A stretch of DNA of 5,454 bases. It comes from Rubrobacter sp. (lineage in GTDB: Bacteria > Actinomycetota > Rubrobacteria > Rubrobacterales > Rubrobacteraceae). Position numbers and translations under genes: made by a program. The notes under the pieces were generated by a model. The model saw nothing but the letters and a program-made list of their open reading frames with translations. It was not told where the DNA came from and ran no database searches. The stretch is taken from contig JADDPY010000419.1 of assembly GCA_016781635.1 (NCBI GenBank), forward strand, positions 1-5,454. Reading direction: 5' to 3'. This document shows positions 1 to 5,294 of this stretch, one piece after another. Within the stretch, counting starts at the first letter, position 1; the number at the start of each line of letters is the position of its first letter.

Positions 1-269
1 CCAGCCTGATCCCGGCGTTCTTCTACCCCCTGTGGGATCTCTCCGACGTGGCCCTCCTGACCCACCAGAGCCTACTCGGTCAGTTCCTCGTCGCCTTCTT
101 CGGGTGGGACCCGAAGCCGGATCTCCTGGAGTTCGGCGTCTGGTTGGGGTACGTCACCGTAGTCGGTTATCTCTTCCTCAAGCCGCAGGGCCCGGCGCCA
201 CAGCGGTCCACGACCGGTAAAGAGACCGGGGGTAAGGAGGAATCACGCGCCGCGCAGGCCGCCGGCTAA
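1..269 (+). CDS. efeU: FTR1-family iron permease EfeU, C-terminal fragment
   Basis: This is the last ~88 codons of an integral membrane iron permease; the 5' part, including the iron-binding REGLE-type motifs, lies before the window. The readable frame begins at base 3 and ends with TAA at 267-269. The visible protein has the C-terminal pattern of FTR1/EfeU: a 'PLWDLS' segment, a short amphipathic stretch with 'LLGQFLVAFFGWDPKP', then a last membrane helix ending in 'VVGYLFL'. A hydrophilic tail of about 25 residues rich in Gly, Lys, Glu and Ala follows and is probably cytoplasmic or disordered. In the family, EfeU carries iron across the cytoplasmic membrane, working with EfeO and EfeB, and both follow immediately here. 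That context makes the assignment firm even though the fragment is short. Its stop codon overlaps a strong Shine-Dalgarno sequence (268-273). Confidence 0.88.
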   Translation, partial: SLIPAFFYPLWDLSDVALLTHQSLLGQFLVAFFGWDPKPDLLEFGVWLGYVTVVGYLFLKPQGPAPQRSTTGKETGGKEESRAAQAAG

Positions 270-293
270 GGAGAAAAAGTGCGCGTACGTTAG
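268..293 (+). other. Shine-Dalgarno plus four-codon mini-ORF in efeU-efeO spacer
   Basis: AAGGAG at 268-273, overlapping the efeU stop, is the best ribosome-binding sequence in the window. Five A residues later lies GTG (279-281), followed by CGC GTA CGT and TAG (291-293), so only fMet-Arg-Val-Arg would be made. The signal-to-start geometry is ideal, but the reading frame closes at once and differs from the efeO frame. It could be a minimal regulatory ORF ahead of the hairpin at 317-352. It could also be the fossil of an earlier efeO start displaced when the spacer changed, or an accident. Expression is not shown by the sequence. Confidence 0.35.
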
Positions 294-316
294 GTACCAA
301 GGGGATCAAAACACCA

Positions 317-352
317 TCAACCTCGTCGCCGCCGGCGAGTAGCGAGGGTTGA
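317..352 (+). promoter_or_regulatory. Bulged hairpin in the efeU-efeO spacer
   Basis: Three paired blocks nest. TCAA (317-320) pairs with TTGA (349-352), CCTCG (321-325) with CGAGG (343-347), and TCGCC (326-330) with GGCGA (334-338), around a GCC loop. The right side carries a one-base bulge (348) and a four-base bulge (339-342). That gives 14 Watson-Crick pairs within 36 nt. No T-tract follows, so it is not a standard intrinsic terminator. As RNA it could protect the 3' end of the efeU message, act as an attenuator, or set the efeU:efeO ratio. It also buries the TTG at 349, which argues against translation starting there. Confidence 0.5.
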
Positions 353-415
353 CGCGGCAAGCCCCTCTTCACTCGCCTGGAAGCAACATTTTTAAAGCTC
401 CGGCTTCGGTCTGCG

Positions 416-421
416 AAAGGA
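416..421 (+). promoter_or_regulatory. Ribosome binding site deciding the efeO start
   Basis: AAAGGA lies 5 nt before the TTG at 427-429. The only longer in-frame start (TTG at 349) has no Shine-Dalgarno, lies inside the hairpin at 317-352, and would put 26 hydrophilic residues before the lipoprotein signal. The 427 start is therefore preferred. Confidence 0.55.
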
Positions 422-426
422 AAACT

Positions 427-1305
427 TTGTCGAAGATATTATTGGTGAGCATGATGGCCGTGCTTACTTTCGTGGCCGCGGGCTGCGGCCAGGACCGTGG
501 CGCCGAGGAGGCCACCGGGGGTACGACCGGAGGCACCACTCAGGAGGAGACCACGGAGGGAGCCCAGGTACAGAGCACGCCAGAGCTCCAGGCCGCAGCG
601 AACAGCTACGAAGAGTACCTGGTCGATGAGACGAAAGGTTTCGCCGAAGGCACGCAGCGGTTCACCGACGCGGTAATCGCGGGCGACGTCGAGGGGGCGA
701 AGGAACTTTACGCACCCACCCGCGTCCACTGGGAACGGATAGAGCCGATCGCGGCGAGCCTCGGCGATTTGGACCCCGAGATCGACGCCCGCGAGGGCGA
801 CGTTCCCGAGGAGGATTGGGGCGGTTTTCACAGGATAGAGAAGGCGCTCTGGGAGGAGAATTCGACCGATGGGCAGGAGGAGCACGCCCGCGAGCTCATG
901 AAAGACGTCGAAGCGCTGCGGGGGAAGGTCGGAGGCCTCGAGCTCGAGCCCTCCGATCCGGTTGTGGGCTCTATCGAGCTCTTGAACGAGGTTTCTGCCG
1001 ACAAGATCACCGGCGAGGAGGAACGATACTCACATACGGACCTCTACTCCATCGCGGCGAACATCGAGGGTTCTGAGACGGCGTTCGAGTCGCTGCGGCC
1101 CGTACTTACCGAGGAGGACCCCAAGCTCGTGGAGGAGATAGAAGGACGCTTCGACGCGCTCTACGACACTCTCCAGCCTTACCGTGAGGGCGACGGCTGG
1201 GTTCCCTACACCAAGCTCGACGAGGGAGAGAGGCGCGAGCTGAGCCAGAGCGTGGACGCGCTCGCCGAGCCGCTCTCCCGAATCGGTCAGGTTCTGCAGG
1301 CCTAA
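427..1305 (+). CDS. efeO: EfeO/EfeM-type iron-uptake lipoprotein, M75 (imelysin-like) domain
   Basis: This is a predicted 292-residue extracytoplasmic lipoprotein of the EfeUOB ferrous/ferric iron uptake system. Starting at TTG 427, residues 1-20 form a signal peptide: a single Lys, a hydrophobic core, then Val-Ala-Ala-Gly-Cys, with Cys20 as the lipidation site (Ala at -3 is acceptable but less usual). Residues ~24-50 are a Gly/Thr/Glu-rich flexible tether with a repeated GGTT unit. From ~54 to the end is an M75 domain. It has 'YAPTRVHWERIEP' around His101, the diagnostic GxHxxE motif as GFHRIE (His135, Glu138), 'YSHTDLYSIAANIEG' near residues 200-215, and the typical 'LAEPLSRIGQVL' end. E. 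coli EfeO has an N-terminal cupredoxin domain that is absent here, so this is the shorter, EfeM-like form common in Gram-positive bacteria. It is thought to bind iron and pass it to EfeU. The gene ends 3 nt before efeB. The function is well supported, the start less so. Confidence 0.9.
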   Translation: MSKILLVSMMAVLTFVAAGCGQDRGAEEATGGTTGGTTQEETTEGAQVQSTPELQAAANSYEEYLVDETKGFAEGTQRFTDAVIAGDVEGAKELYAPTRVHWERIEPIAASLGDLDPEIDAREGDVPEEDWGGFHRIEKALWEENSTDGQEEHARELMKDVEALRGKVGGLELEPSDPVVGSIELLNEVSADKITGEEERYSHTDLYSIAANIEGSETAFESLRPVLTEEDPKLVEEIEGRFDALYDTLQPYREGDGWVPYTKLDEGERRELSQSVDALAEPLSRIGQVLQA

Positions 1306-1308
1306 CCG

Positions 1309-2631
1309 ATGGGACGTCGAGACAGGCCCGAAGAAGGTCACGAAGAAAAGGGCTTCCTCGACGAGTTCCGTGGCAAGCGTCTGAGCCGGCGCGAGGCTTT
1401 CCGGCTCACCGGGGCAGCAGGCACCGGCCTCGCGCTCGGCGCGGGCGGAATGGGTGTCGCGGCGACGGGTAGCCGCACGGAGGACAGAGAGCCGGGCGCC
1501 GAGACGGTCCCGTTCCACGGCCTTCACCAGTCTGGCATCGCCACGCCGTCGCAGCACCGCCTGCACTTCACTGCCTTCGACGTCACGACGGAAGATCGGG
1601 AGGAGCTCCGGGACCTCCTGCGTGAGTGGTCGGATGCCGCCGCGGCCATGTGCGCGGGCGAGCCGGTGGGGGACGTAGGGGGCACCGGGCACAGCCCTTA
1701 CCTGCCGCCCGAAGATACCGGGGAGGCCACCGGACACTCCGCCTCCAGGTTGACGATCACGTTCGGTTTCGGCCCAACGCTCTTCGAGCGCGACGGCGAG
1801 GATCGGTTCGGCCTCGTCGCCCGGCGGCCCGAGGCCCTCGCGGAGATCCCGCCGATGCCTGGGGACGCCCTGCGTCCGGAACTCTCGGGCGGCGACCTCT
1901 GCGTCCAGGCGTGCGCCGACGATCCGCAGGTCGCCTTCCACGCCGTCAGAAACCTCACGCGTATAGGGCGGGGGACCGTCGAGATGCGCTGGTCTCAACT
2001 CGGCTTCGGCCGCACCTCCAGCACCAGTCAGGATCAGGAAACAGGCCGTAACCTATTCGGCTTCAAGGATGGGACAAACAACCTCAAGGCCGAGGACGTC
2101 GGATCGTTGAACCGCAACGTCTGGGTTGGCCCGTCGGATGGGCCGGCGTGGATGCAAGGGGGCACCTATCTGGTTTCGCGCAGAATCCGCATGCTCCTGG
2201 AGGTCTGGGATCGTTCCTCGCTCGAAGACCAGGAGAAGACCTTCGGCAGGCACAAGGTCAGCGGCGCGCCAATAGGGCGCTCGGAGGAGTTCGACGCCGT
2301 GGACCTGGAGGCGAAGGGCGAGAATGGAGAGCCGCTCATCCCCGCCGACTCCCACGTGCGGCTCGGAGCCGAGGGCGGGGAGAGCATTCTGCGCCGGAGC
2401 TACTCGTACACCGACGGCATGGATCGGGAGAGGGGCCAGCTCGACGCCGGTCTCTTCTTCGTCTGTTTCCAGCGCGACCCCCGGCGGCAATTCGCCCCCA
2501 TGCAACGGCGCATGGCCGAGAACGACGCCCTGAACGAGTACATCTCCCCCACGGGGAGTGCCGTCTTCGCGTGTCCTCCAGGCGCCGGGGAGGGCGGCTA
2601 CGTCGGCGAGGGGCTCTTCGACGGGGGGTGA
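1309..2631 (+). CDS. efeB: EfeB: Tat-exported DyP-type haem peroxidase
   Basis: This 440-residue protein belongs to the dye-decolorising peroxidase family, EfeB/YcdB type, which binds haem b outside the cytoplasm and serves the Efe iron system. A long charged n-region is followed by a twin-arginine motif, SRREAF (Arg27-Arg28), and a Gly/Ala-rich h-region to about residue 52, so export is folded through Tat. The mature protein opens with 'FHGLHQSGIATPSQ', typical of EfeB. The family GxxDG motif is GFKDG (251-255), with catalytic Asp254. 'FGRHKVSGAPIG' follows, then 'ADSHVRL' with His349 as the likely proximal haem ligand and 'ILRRSYSY' with Arg362 as the likely distal arginine. The end, 'GGYVGEGLF', is conserved. 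All key residues are present and the length is normal. Only 3 nt separate it from efeO and no good Shine-Dalgarno precedes the ATG, which suggests translational coupling to efeO. Confidence 0.95.
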   Translation: MGRRDRPEEGHEEKGFLDEFRGKRLSRREAFRLTGAAGTGLALGAGGMGVAATGSRTEDREPGAETVPFHGLHQSGIATPSQHRLHFTAFDVTTEDREELRDLLREWSDAAAAMCAGEPVGDVGGTGHSPYLPPEDTGEATGHSASRLTITFGFGPTLFERDGEDRFGLVARRPEALAEIPPMPGDALRPELSGGDLCVQACADDPQVAFHAVRNLTRIGRGTVEMRWSQLGFGRTSSTSQDQETGRNLFGFKDGTNNLKAEDVGSLNRNVWVGPSDGPAWMQGGTYLVSRRIRMLLEVWDRSSLEDQEKTFGRHKVSGAPIGRSEEFDAVDLEAKGENGEPLIPADSHVRLGAEGGESILRRSYSYTDGMDRERGQLDAGLFFVCFQRDPRRQFAPMQRRMAENDALNEYISPTGSAVFACPPGAGEGGYVGEGLFDGG

Positions 2632-2660
2632 GCGATCTGCGGCGGAGCCTGGCGTCCCTT

Positions 2661-2666
2661 TACAAT
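2661..2666 (+). promoter_or_regulatory. Possible -10 element before ppgK
   Basis: TACAAT sits in the 69-nt efeB-ppgK gap, 34 nt before the ppgK ATG, within an A/T-rich patch that stands out locally. The sequence 17 nt upstream (TGCGGC) is no -35 match, and there is no TGn extension. It could give ppgK its own transcript, but read-through from efe is equally possible. Confidence 0.25.
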
Positions 2667-2700
2667 GTCTCAATCGGCTGGGTAAGCGGGAAGGTAAAGG

Positions 2701-3489
2701 ATGAACGTTTTCGGGTTGGATATCGGCGGGTCGGGGATCAAGGGCGCGCCCGTGAACACGAAAACCGGCAAGCTCACCGGCGGAAGGATACGCGTCCCCA
2801 CCCCCAGGGCCGGGAGGCCCGACGACGTGGTCGCGACGGCGGTCAAGGTGATCTCACGGGCAAAATGGGACGGCCCAGTGGGTGTAGGCTTCCCGGGGGT
2901 CGTGAAGGAAGGCGTGATCCACACGGCCGCCAACGTAGACAAGTCTTTTATCGGCTTCGATCTCGGGGAACGGCTCCGCCAGGAGCTCGGCTCGCCGGTC
3001 CAGATCGTGAACGACGCCGACGCCGCGGGGCTGGCCGAGATCCGCTGGGGCGCGGGGGTGGGAGTCGAGGGCGTCGTCCTGATGCTCACGCTCGGGACGG
3101 GCATCGGCACGGCGCTGTTTATCGGGGGGAAGCTCGTCCCGAACACGGAGCTCGGGCACATCGAGCTGCACGGTGGCGACGCCGAAGCTTACGCTTCGGA
3201 CCGCGCCCGCAAGGTCGCGAACCTCTCCTGGAACGACTGGTCGGCACGCCTCGTGGAGTACCTGCGCAAGATGGAGGATCTCCTCTGGCCCGACCTCATT
3301 ATCATAGGCGGCGGTGTCAGCAAGAGGTCCGAGAAGTTTCTCCCGCAGATAAAGACGCGCACCGAGATCGTCCCGGCGGAGATGCTCAACGCCGCGGGCA
3401 TCGCGGGCGCCGCTCTCGCCTACGTCCCCGAAGCCTCCGTCCCCCCCGAGCCGCCAGCGGCGACCCTCCACCAGCGCAGCCAGAAGTAA
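2701..3489 (+). CDS. ppgK: Polyphosphate glucokinase (ROK superfamily)
   Basis: This 262-residue cytoplasmic kinase phosphorylates glucose at O6, using inorganic polyphosphate (and in this family usually also ATP) to feed glycolysis and the pentose phosphate route. It opens with the phosphate-binding loop LDIGGSGIKG (6-15). Asp105 in 'IVNDAD' is the probable catalytic base. TLGTGIGT (130-137) is the second phosphate motif. 'PNTELGHIEL' (147-156) supplies the sugar-binding Glu150 and His153, and IIGGGVSK (201-208) is the adenosine-site region. The cysteine-rich zinc motif of other ROK kinases is missing. In its place comes the PpgK-specific run of Arg-Lys, 'LSW' and 'WSARLVEYL'. The last ~20 residues are Pro/Ala-rich and probably disordered. 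GGGAAGG at 2688-2694 is a good Shine-Dalgarno, 6 nt from the ATG, and supports this start. The gene converges with folE, with 25 nt between the stops and no clear terminator. Confidence 0.93.
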   Translation: MNVFGLDIGGSGIKGAPVNTKTGKLTGGRIRVPTPRAGRPDDVVATAVKVISRAKWDGPVGVGFPGVVKEGVIHTAANVDKSFIGFDLGERLRQELGSPVQIVNDADAAGLAEIRWGAGVGVEGVVLMLTLGTGIGTALFIGGKLVPNTELGHIELHGGDAEAYASDRARKVANLSWNDWSARLVEYLRKMEDLLWPDLIIIGGGVSKRSEKFLPQIKTRTEIVPAEMLNAAGIAGAALAYVPEASVPPEPPAATLHQRSQK

Positions 3490-3514
3490 GCCAGGCAACG
3501 CGCCCGGGCAGGCA

Positions 3515-4075
3515 TCAGCCTCCGCGCGCGAGCAGAGCCAATACCTCGGCCCTCCTCGCGGCATCCTCTTCGAAAACGCCGCGCGCGGCCACCGTCACCG
3601 CCCTACTCCCCGTGGTCTCGGCGATCCGCGCCGTCATGCACGTGTGCGTCGCCTCTATCACCACGATCGAGCCGAGCGAGCCCAAAGAACCGTACAGTGC
3701 ATCGGCGACCTGGGCGGTCAGACGCTCCTGGAGCTGCGGACGCCGGGCGTAGCCCACCACCACCCGGACAAGCTCCGAGAAGCCCGCCACGCGACCGTTC
3801 GGCAAATACCCTAAGTGGGCCTTGCCCGTGAACGGCAGGAGGTGGTGTTCGCACGTCGAAACAAGCGGCACGTCCCGTATGAAAACGAGGTCGCGCGCGG
3901 CCTCGTCGAAACCGCCTTCGAGGTGCTGTGTGGGATCCTCCCGGAGGCCGGAAAAGAGGTGGGCGTAAGCTTCGGCGACGCGCTCGGGGGTATCCCGAAG
4001 ACCTTCCCGGTCGGGGTCCTCGCCGAGCGCGGCCAGAAGCTCGCGCACCGCCCGAGCCGCGCGTGTCCCGTCCAT
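3515..4075 (-). CDS. folE: GTP cyclohydrolase I, divergent
   Basis: This 186-residue enzyme converts GTP to 7,8-dihydroneopterin triphosphate, the entry to folate and, in many bacteria, 7-deazapurine synthesis. The length fits the short form of the family. It has the N-terminal 'GLRDTPERVAEAY' helix and the zinc ligands Cys75 and His78 in 'STCEHHLLPF'. Catalytic His144 and the third zinc ligand Cys146 are in 'EATHTCM', and 'ARRPQLQERLT' carries substrate-binding Gln116/Glu117. The divergence lies in the phosphate-binding parts. The usual GLSKLAR appears as GFSELVR (98-104), putting Glu101 in place of E. coli Lys136, while the following Arg104 and Arg150 are kept. The common 'RGVxKPGS' is 'RIAETTGS', and the usual TTTSA run is changed to AVTVAA. 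It is probably still a cyclohydrolase, though altered kinetics or specificity is possible. The ATG is 3 nt after the HAD stop, with GAGGGG inside the HAD 3' end as ribosome site. Confidence 0.92.
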   Translation of the reverse strand: MDGTRAARAVRELLAALGEDPDREGLRDTPERVAEAYAHLFSGLREDPTQHLEGGFDEAARDLVFIRDVPLVSTCEHHLLPFTGKAHLGYLPNGRVAGFSELVRVVVGYARRPQLQERLTAQVADALYGSLGSLGSIVVIEATHTCMTARIAETTGSRAVTVAARGVFEEDAARRAEVLALLARGG

Positions 4076-4078
4076 CCC

Positions 4079-4786
4079 CTAGCCCCTCACAAGACCCGGC
4101 AGCCCGCGCAGGTCCGGCAGAACCACCGTTGCCTCCGGCGCATCGACGCCGCCCCTCCGGTCGATGAGCACGGCGTCGATGCCCGCCCTCGCAGCGCCAC
4201 GCACGTCCGATACGGGGTCGTTGCCGACGTGAACCGCGCGGTGCGGCTCCACCCCGGCCACGCGGAGCGCCTCCTCGAAGATGGCGCCATCCGGTTTCTC
4301 AGCACCGACGATGGCCGATACGACGAGGCCGTCGAAGAAGCGCGTCCAGCCGAGATCGTCGAGCACTTCCTTCAGGGCAATGTCCCAGTTTGAGAGCGCG
4401 TATAGCGGCGCGCCAGTGCGCTTCAACTCGTTTAGGACCTCCTCGGACTCGCGGTAGGGGTTGAACGAGATGTATCTGTCCGCCACCTCGACCAGCACGT
4501 CATTGGGGGCGTCGAGCCCAAGGGAGCGGGCCGTCTTCGCAGCGTTCTCCCGCCGGAACCGCGCCAACTCGTCCTCCGTCGAGTAGTTGATGTTCTCCCT
4601 GATATGCGTTCTCAAGCCTTCCCACACGGGACCGGTAGCCTTCTCGATCGTCAGGGGGCCGTCCGTCGTGTAAGGCGAAAGTGCGCTGACGTAGCATTCG
4701 ACGTCGAGATCTACCCAGAGTAGGGTCCCGTCGATGTCCAGAAATACGGCGTCGTAGCGCAACTCGTCAGGCCCCTCGCGCGGCAC
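4079..4786 (-). CDS. HAD-superfamily (subfamily IA) hydrolase, phosphatase-like
   Basis: This is a 235-residue soluble haloacid-dehalogenase-type hydrolase, most likely a small-molecule phosphatase. All four HAD motifs are present: DIDGT (nucleophile Asp17, acid/base Asp19), motif II 'LSN' (Ser132), motif III Lys164 in 'GAEKPD', and motif IV 'HVGNDPVSD' (Asp190, Asp194). An all-helical cap insert between motifs I and II, about residues 25-110, marks subfamily I. The substrate cannot be read from sequence. The longest start is GTG at 4784-4786, which lacks a good Shine-Dalgarno. TTG at 4760-4762, 9 nt after GAGGGG, would give 'MRYDAVFLDIDGTLL', a common N-terminus for this family, and may be the true start. 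The gene is coupled to folE 3 nt downstream, which suggests a role in pterin or nucleotide phosphate metabolism or pool housekeeping; this is inference. Confidence 0.85.
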   Translation of the reverse strand: MPREGPDELRYDAVFLDIDGTLLWVDLDVECYVSALSPYTTDGPLTIEKATGPVWEGLRTHIRENINYSTEDELARFRRENAAKTARSLGLDAPNDVLVEVADRYISFNPYRESEEVLNELKRTGAPLYALSNWDIALKEVLDDLGWTRFFDGLVVSAIVGAEKPDGAIFEEALRVAGVEPHRAVHVGNDPVSDVRGAARAGIDAVLIDRRGGVDAPEATVVLPDLRGLPGLVRG

Positions 4787-4823
4787 ATACCCGCCGGGAG
4801 GGAGAGCCTGACGCCGGCACGCC

Positions 4824-4874
4824 AGGACGCGAACCGTGAGACACGGACGTTATGCCGGGCGGTCTCACTGTCCT
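4824..4874 (-). promoter_or_regulatory. Two-part stem in the HAD-folE leader
   Basis: Within the 153-nt gap upstream of the HAD gene, GTGAGAC (4836-4842) is an exact inverted match to GTCTCAC (4862-4868). AGGAC (4824-4828) is an exact inverted match to GTCCT (4870-4874). Together they give a 12-pair stem with a 7-nt bulge on one side, 1 nt on the other, and a 19-nt loop. There is no T-run on either strand, so an ordinary terminator is unlikely. It lies between a possible -10 box (4907-4912) and the HAD start, so it would sit in the 5' leader. I recognise no known riboswitch consensus in it. Confidence 0.35.
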
Positions 4875-4906
4875 ACCTCTGGGCTGCGTCGACGGATCAC
4901 GGTACG

Positions 4907-4912
4907 AGTATA
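4907..4912 (-). promoter_or_regulatory. Possible -10 box for the HAD-folE operon
   Basis: Read on the minus strand, TATACT lies in an A/T-rich island (about 4905-4945) that also overlaps the 3' end of the small-protein gene. It matches five of six bases of TATAAT. The hexamer 17 nt upstream (CAAATA) is a poor -35. Transcription from here would give a leader of roughly 110-120 nt that includes the stem at 4824-4874. Confidence 0.3.
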
Positions 4913-4939
4913 AACAGGCGGGGGAACGGTATTTGTTAT

Positions 4940-5173
4940 CTAGAGTATCTCGGCGTCCAGGCCGCGCTCCTCAGAGAGCTTCTTGAGGATGTTGTCCGCG
5001 TCTGCGGCGAGGCCGGATTGAATCTGGAAGTAAGCAGTTTGTGGATATGCGTCCTCGTTCGGTTCGGAATCCACGTGTTCGTAATCTGCCCCGATTTCGT
5101 CCAGGGCATCCCGCACGGCTTCGAGGTCTGCCTCACTCCCGACGTTCGCGACGCGCAGCATAGTTTCGTCCAT
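4940..5173 (-). CDS. Small acidic protein of unknown function (77 aa)
   Basis: I do not recognise a named family. The 77-residue product carries 20 Asp/Glu against five Arg/Lys and has no signal peptide or membrane segment, so it is probably a soluble cytoplasmic protein with low pI. The pattern reads as strand (MLRVANVG), helix (14-28), strand (30-36), an acidic turn (37-45), strand (TAYFQIQSG), helix (56-70) and a short last strand. That order resembles a ferredoxin-like or ACT-type regulatory fold; this is inference from pattern only. There are no Cys residues and no His-rich or catalytic motif. The ATG start is supported by AGGGAG 6 nt upstream (5180-5185). It lies 153 nt upstream of the HAD-folE pair on the same strand and could be a separate unit. 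Gene reality is supported by the ribosome site and a protein-like composition. Confidence 0.7.
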   Translation of the reverse strand: MDETMLRVANVGSEADLEAVRDALDEIGADYEHVDSEPNEDAYPQTAYFQIQSGLAADADNILKKLSEERGLDAEIL

Positions 5174-5294
5174 GCTCCGCTCCCTACCCGAGAACCCGAA
5201 GGGACGAAACCCGGACCGCGTAACCGCCCCTCAAGCTCATACGCCGACCCACGCCCCGCATGCGACGAGGCGCACCGCCATCAACAAAAGCAAG

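Noticed and set aside
290..308. Possible DtxR/IdeR iron box (TTAGGT at 290-295)
   Set aside because: Only the left half-site matches; the right half of the 19-bp consensus has almost no matches. One six-base match is not enough, although the position in an iron operon is suggestive.
349..426. N-terminal extension of efeO from TTG 349
   Set aside because: There is no Shine-Dalgarno, the start lies inside a hairpin, and the extension would disrupt the lipoprotein signal peptide that begins at 427.
1030..1998. 322-codon minus-strand ORF antisense to efeO and efeB
   Set aside because: It has Arg-rich shadow composition, no motif and no ribosome site, and is fully overlapped by two well-supported genes.
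3490..3514. Bidirectional terminator between ppgK and folE
   Set aside because: The 25-nt gap contains only a CCCGGG palindrome, with no stable stem and no T-tract on either side.
2148..3752. 534-codon plus-strand ORF spanning the end of efeB, ppgK and part of folE
   Set aside because: Its product is a low-complexity Arg/Gly/Pro-rich shadow, and it overlaps three genes with clear family motifs in other frames. Long open shadows are expected at this GC content.
3815..4393. 192-codon plus-strand ORF antisense to folE and the HAD gene
   Set aside because: It overlaps two genes with complete catalytic motifs. Its composition mirrors their complement and no start signal precedes it.
5239..5281. 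14-codon minus-strand ORF upstream of the small acidic protein gene
   Set aside because: It has no ribosome site and is of a length expected by chance, and nothing else supports it.
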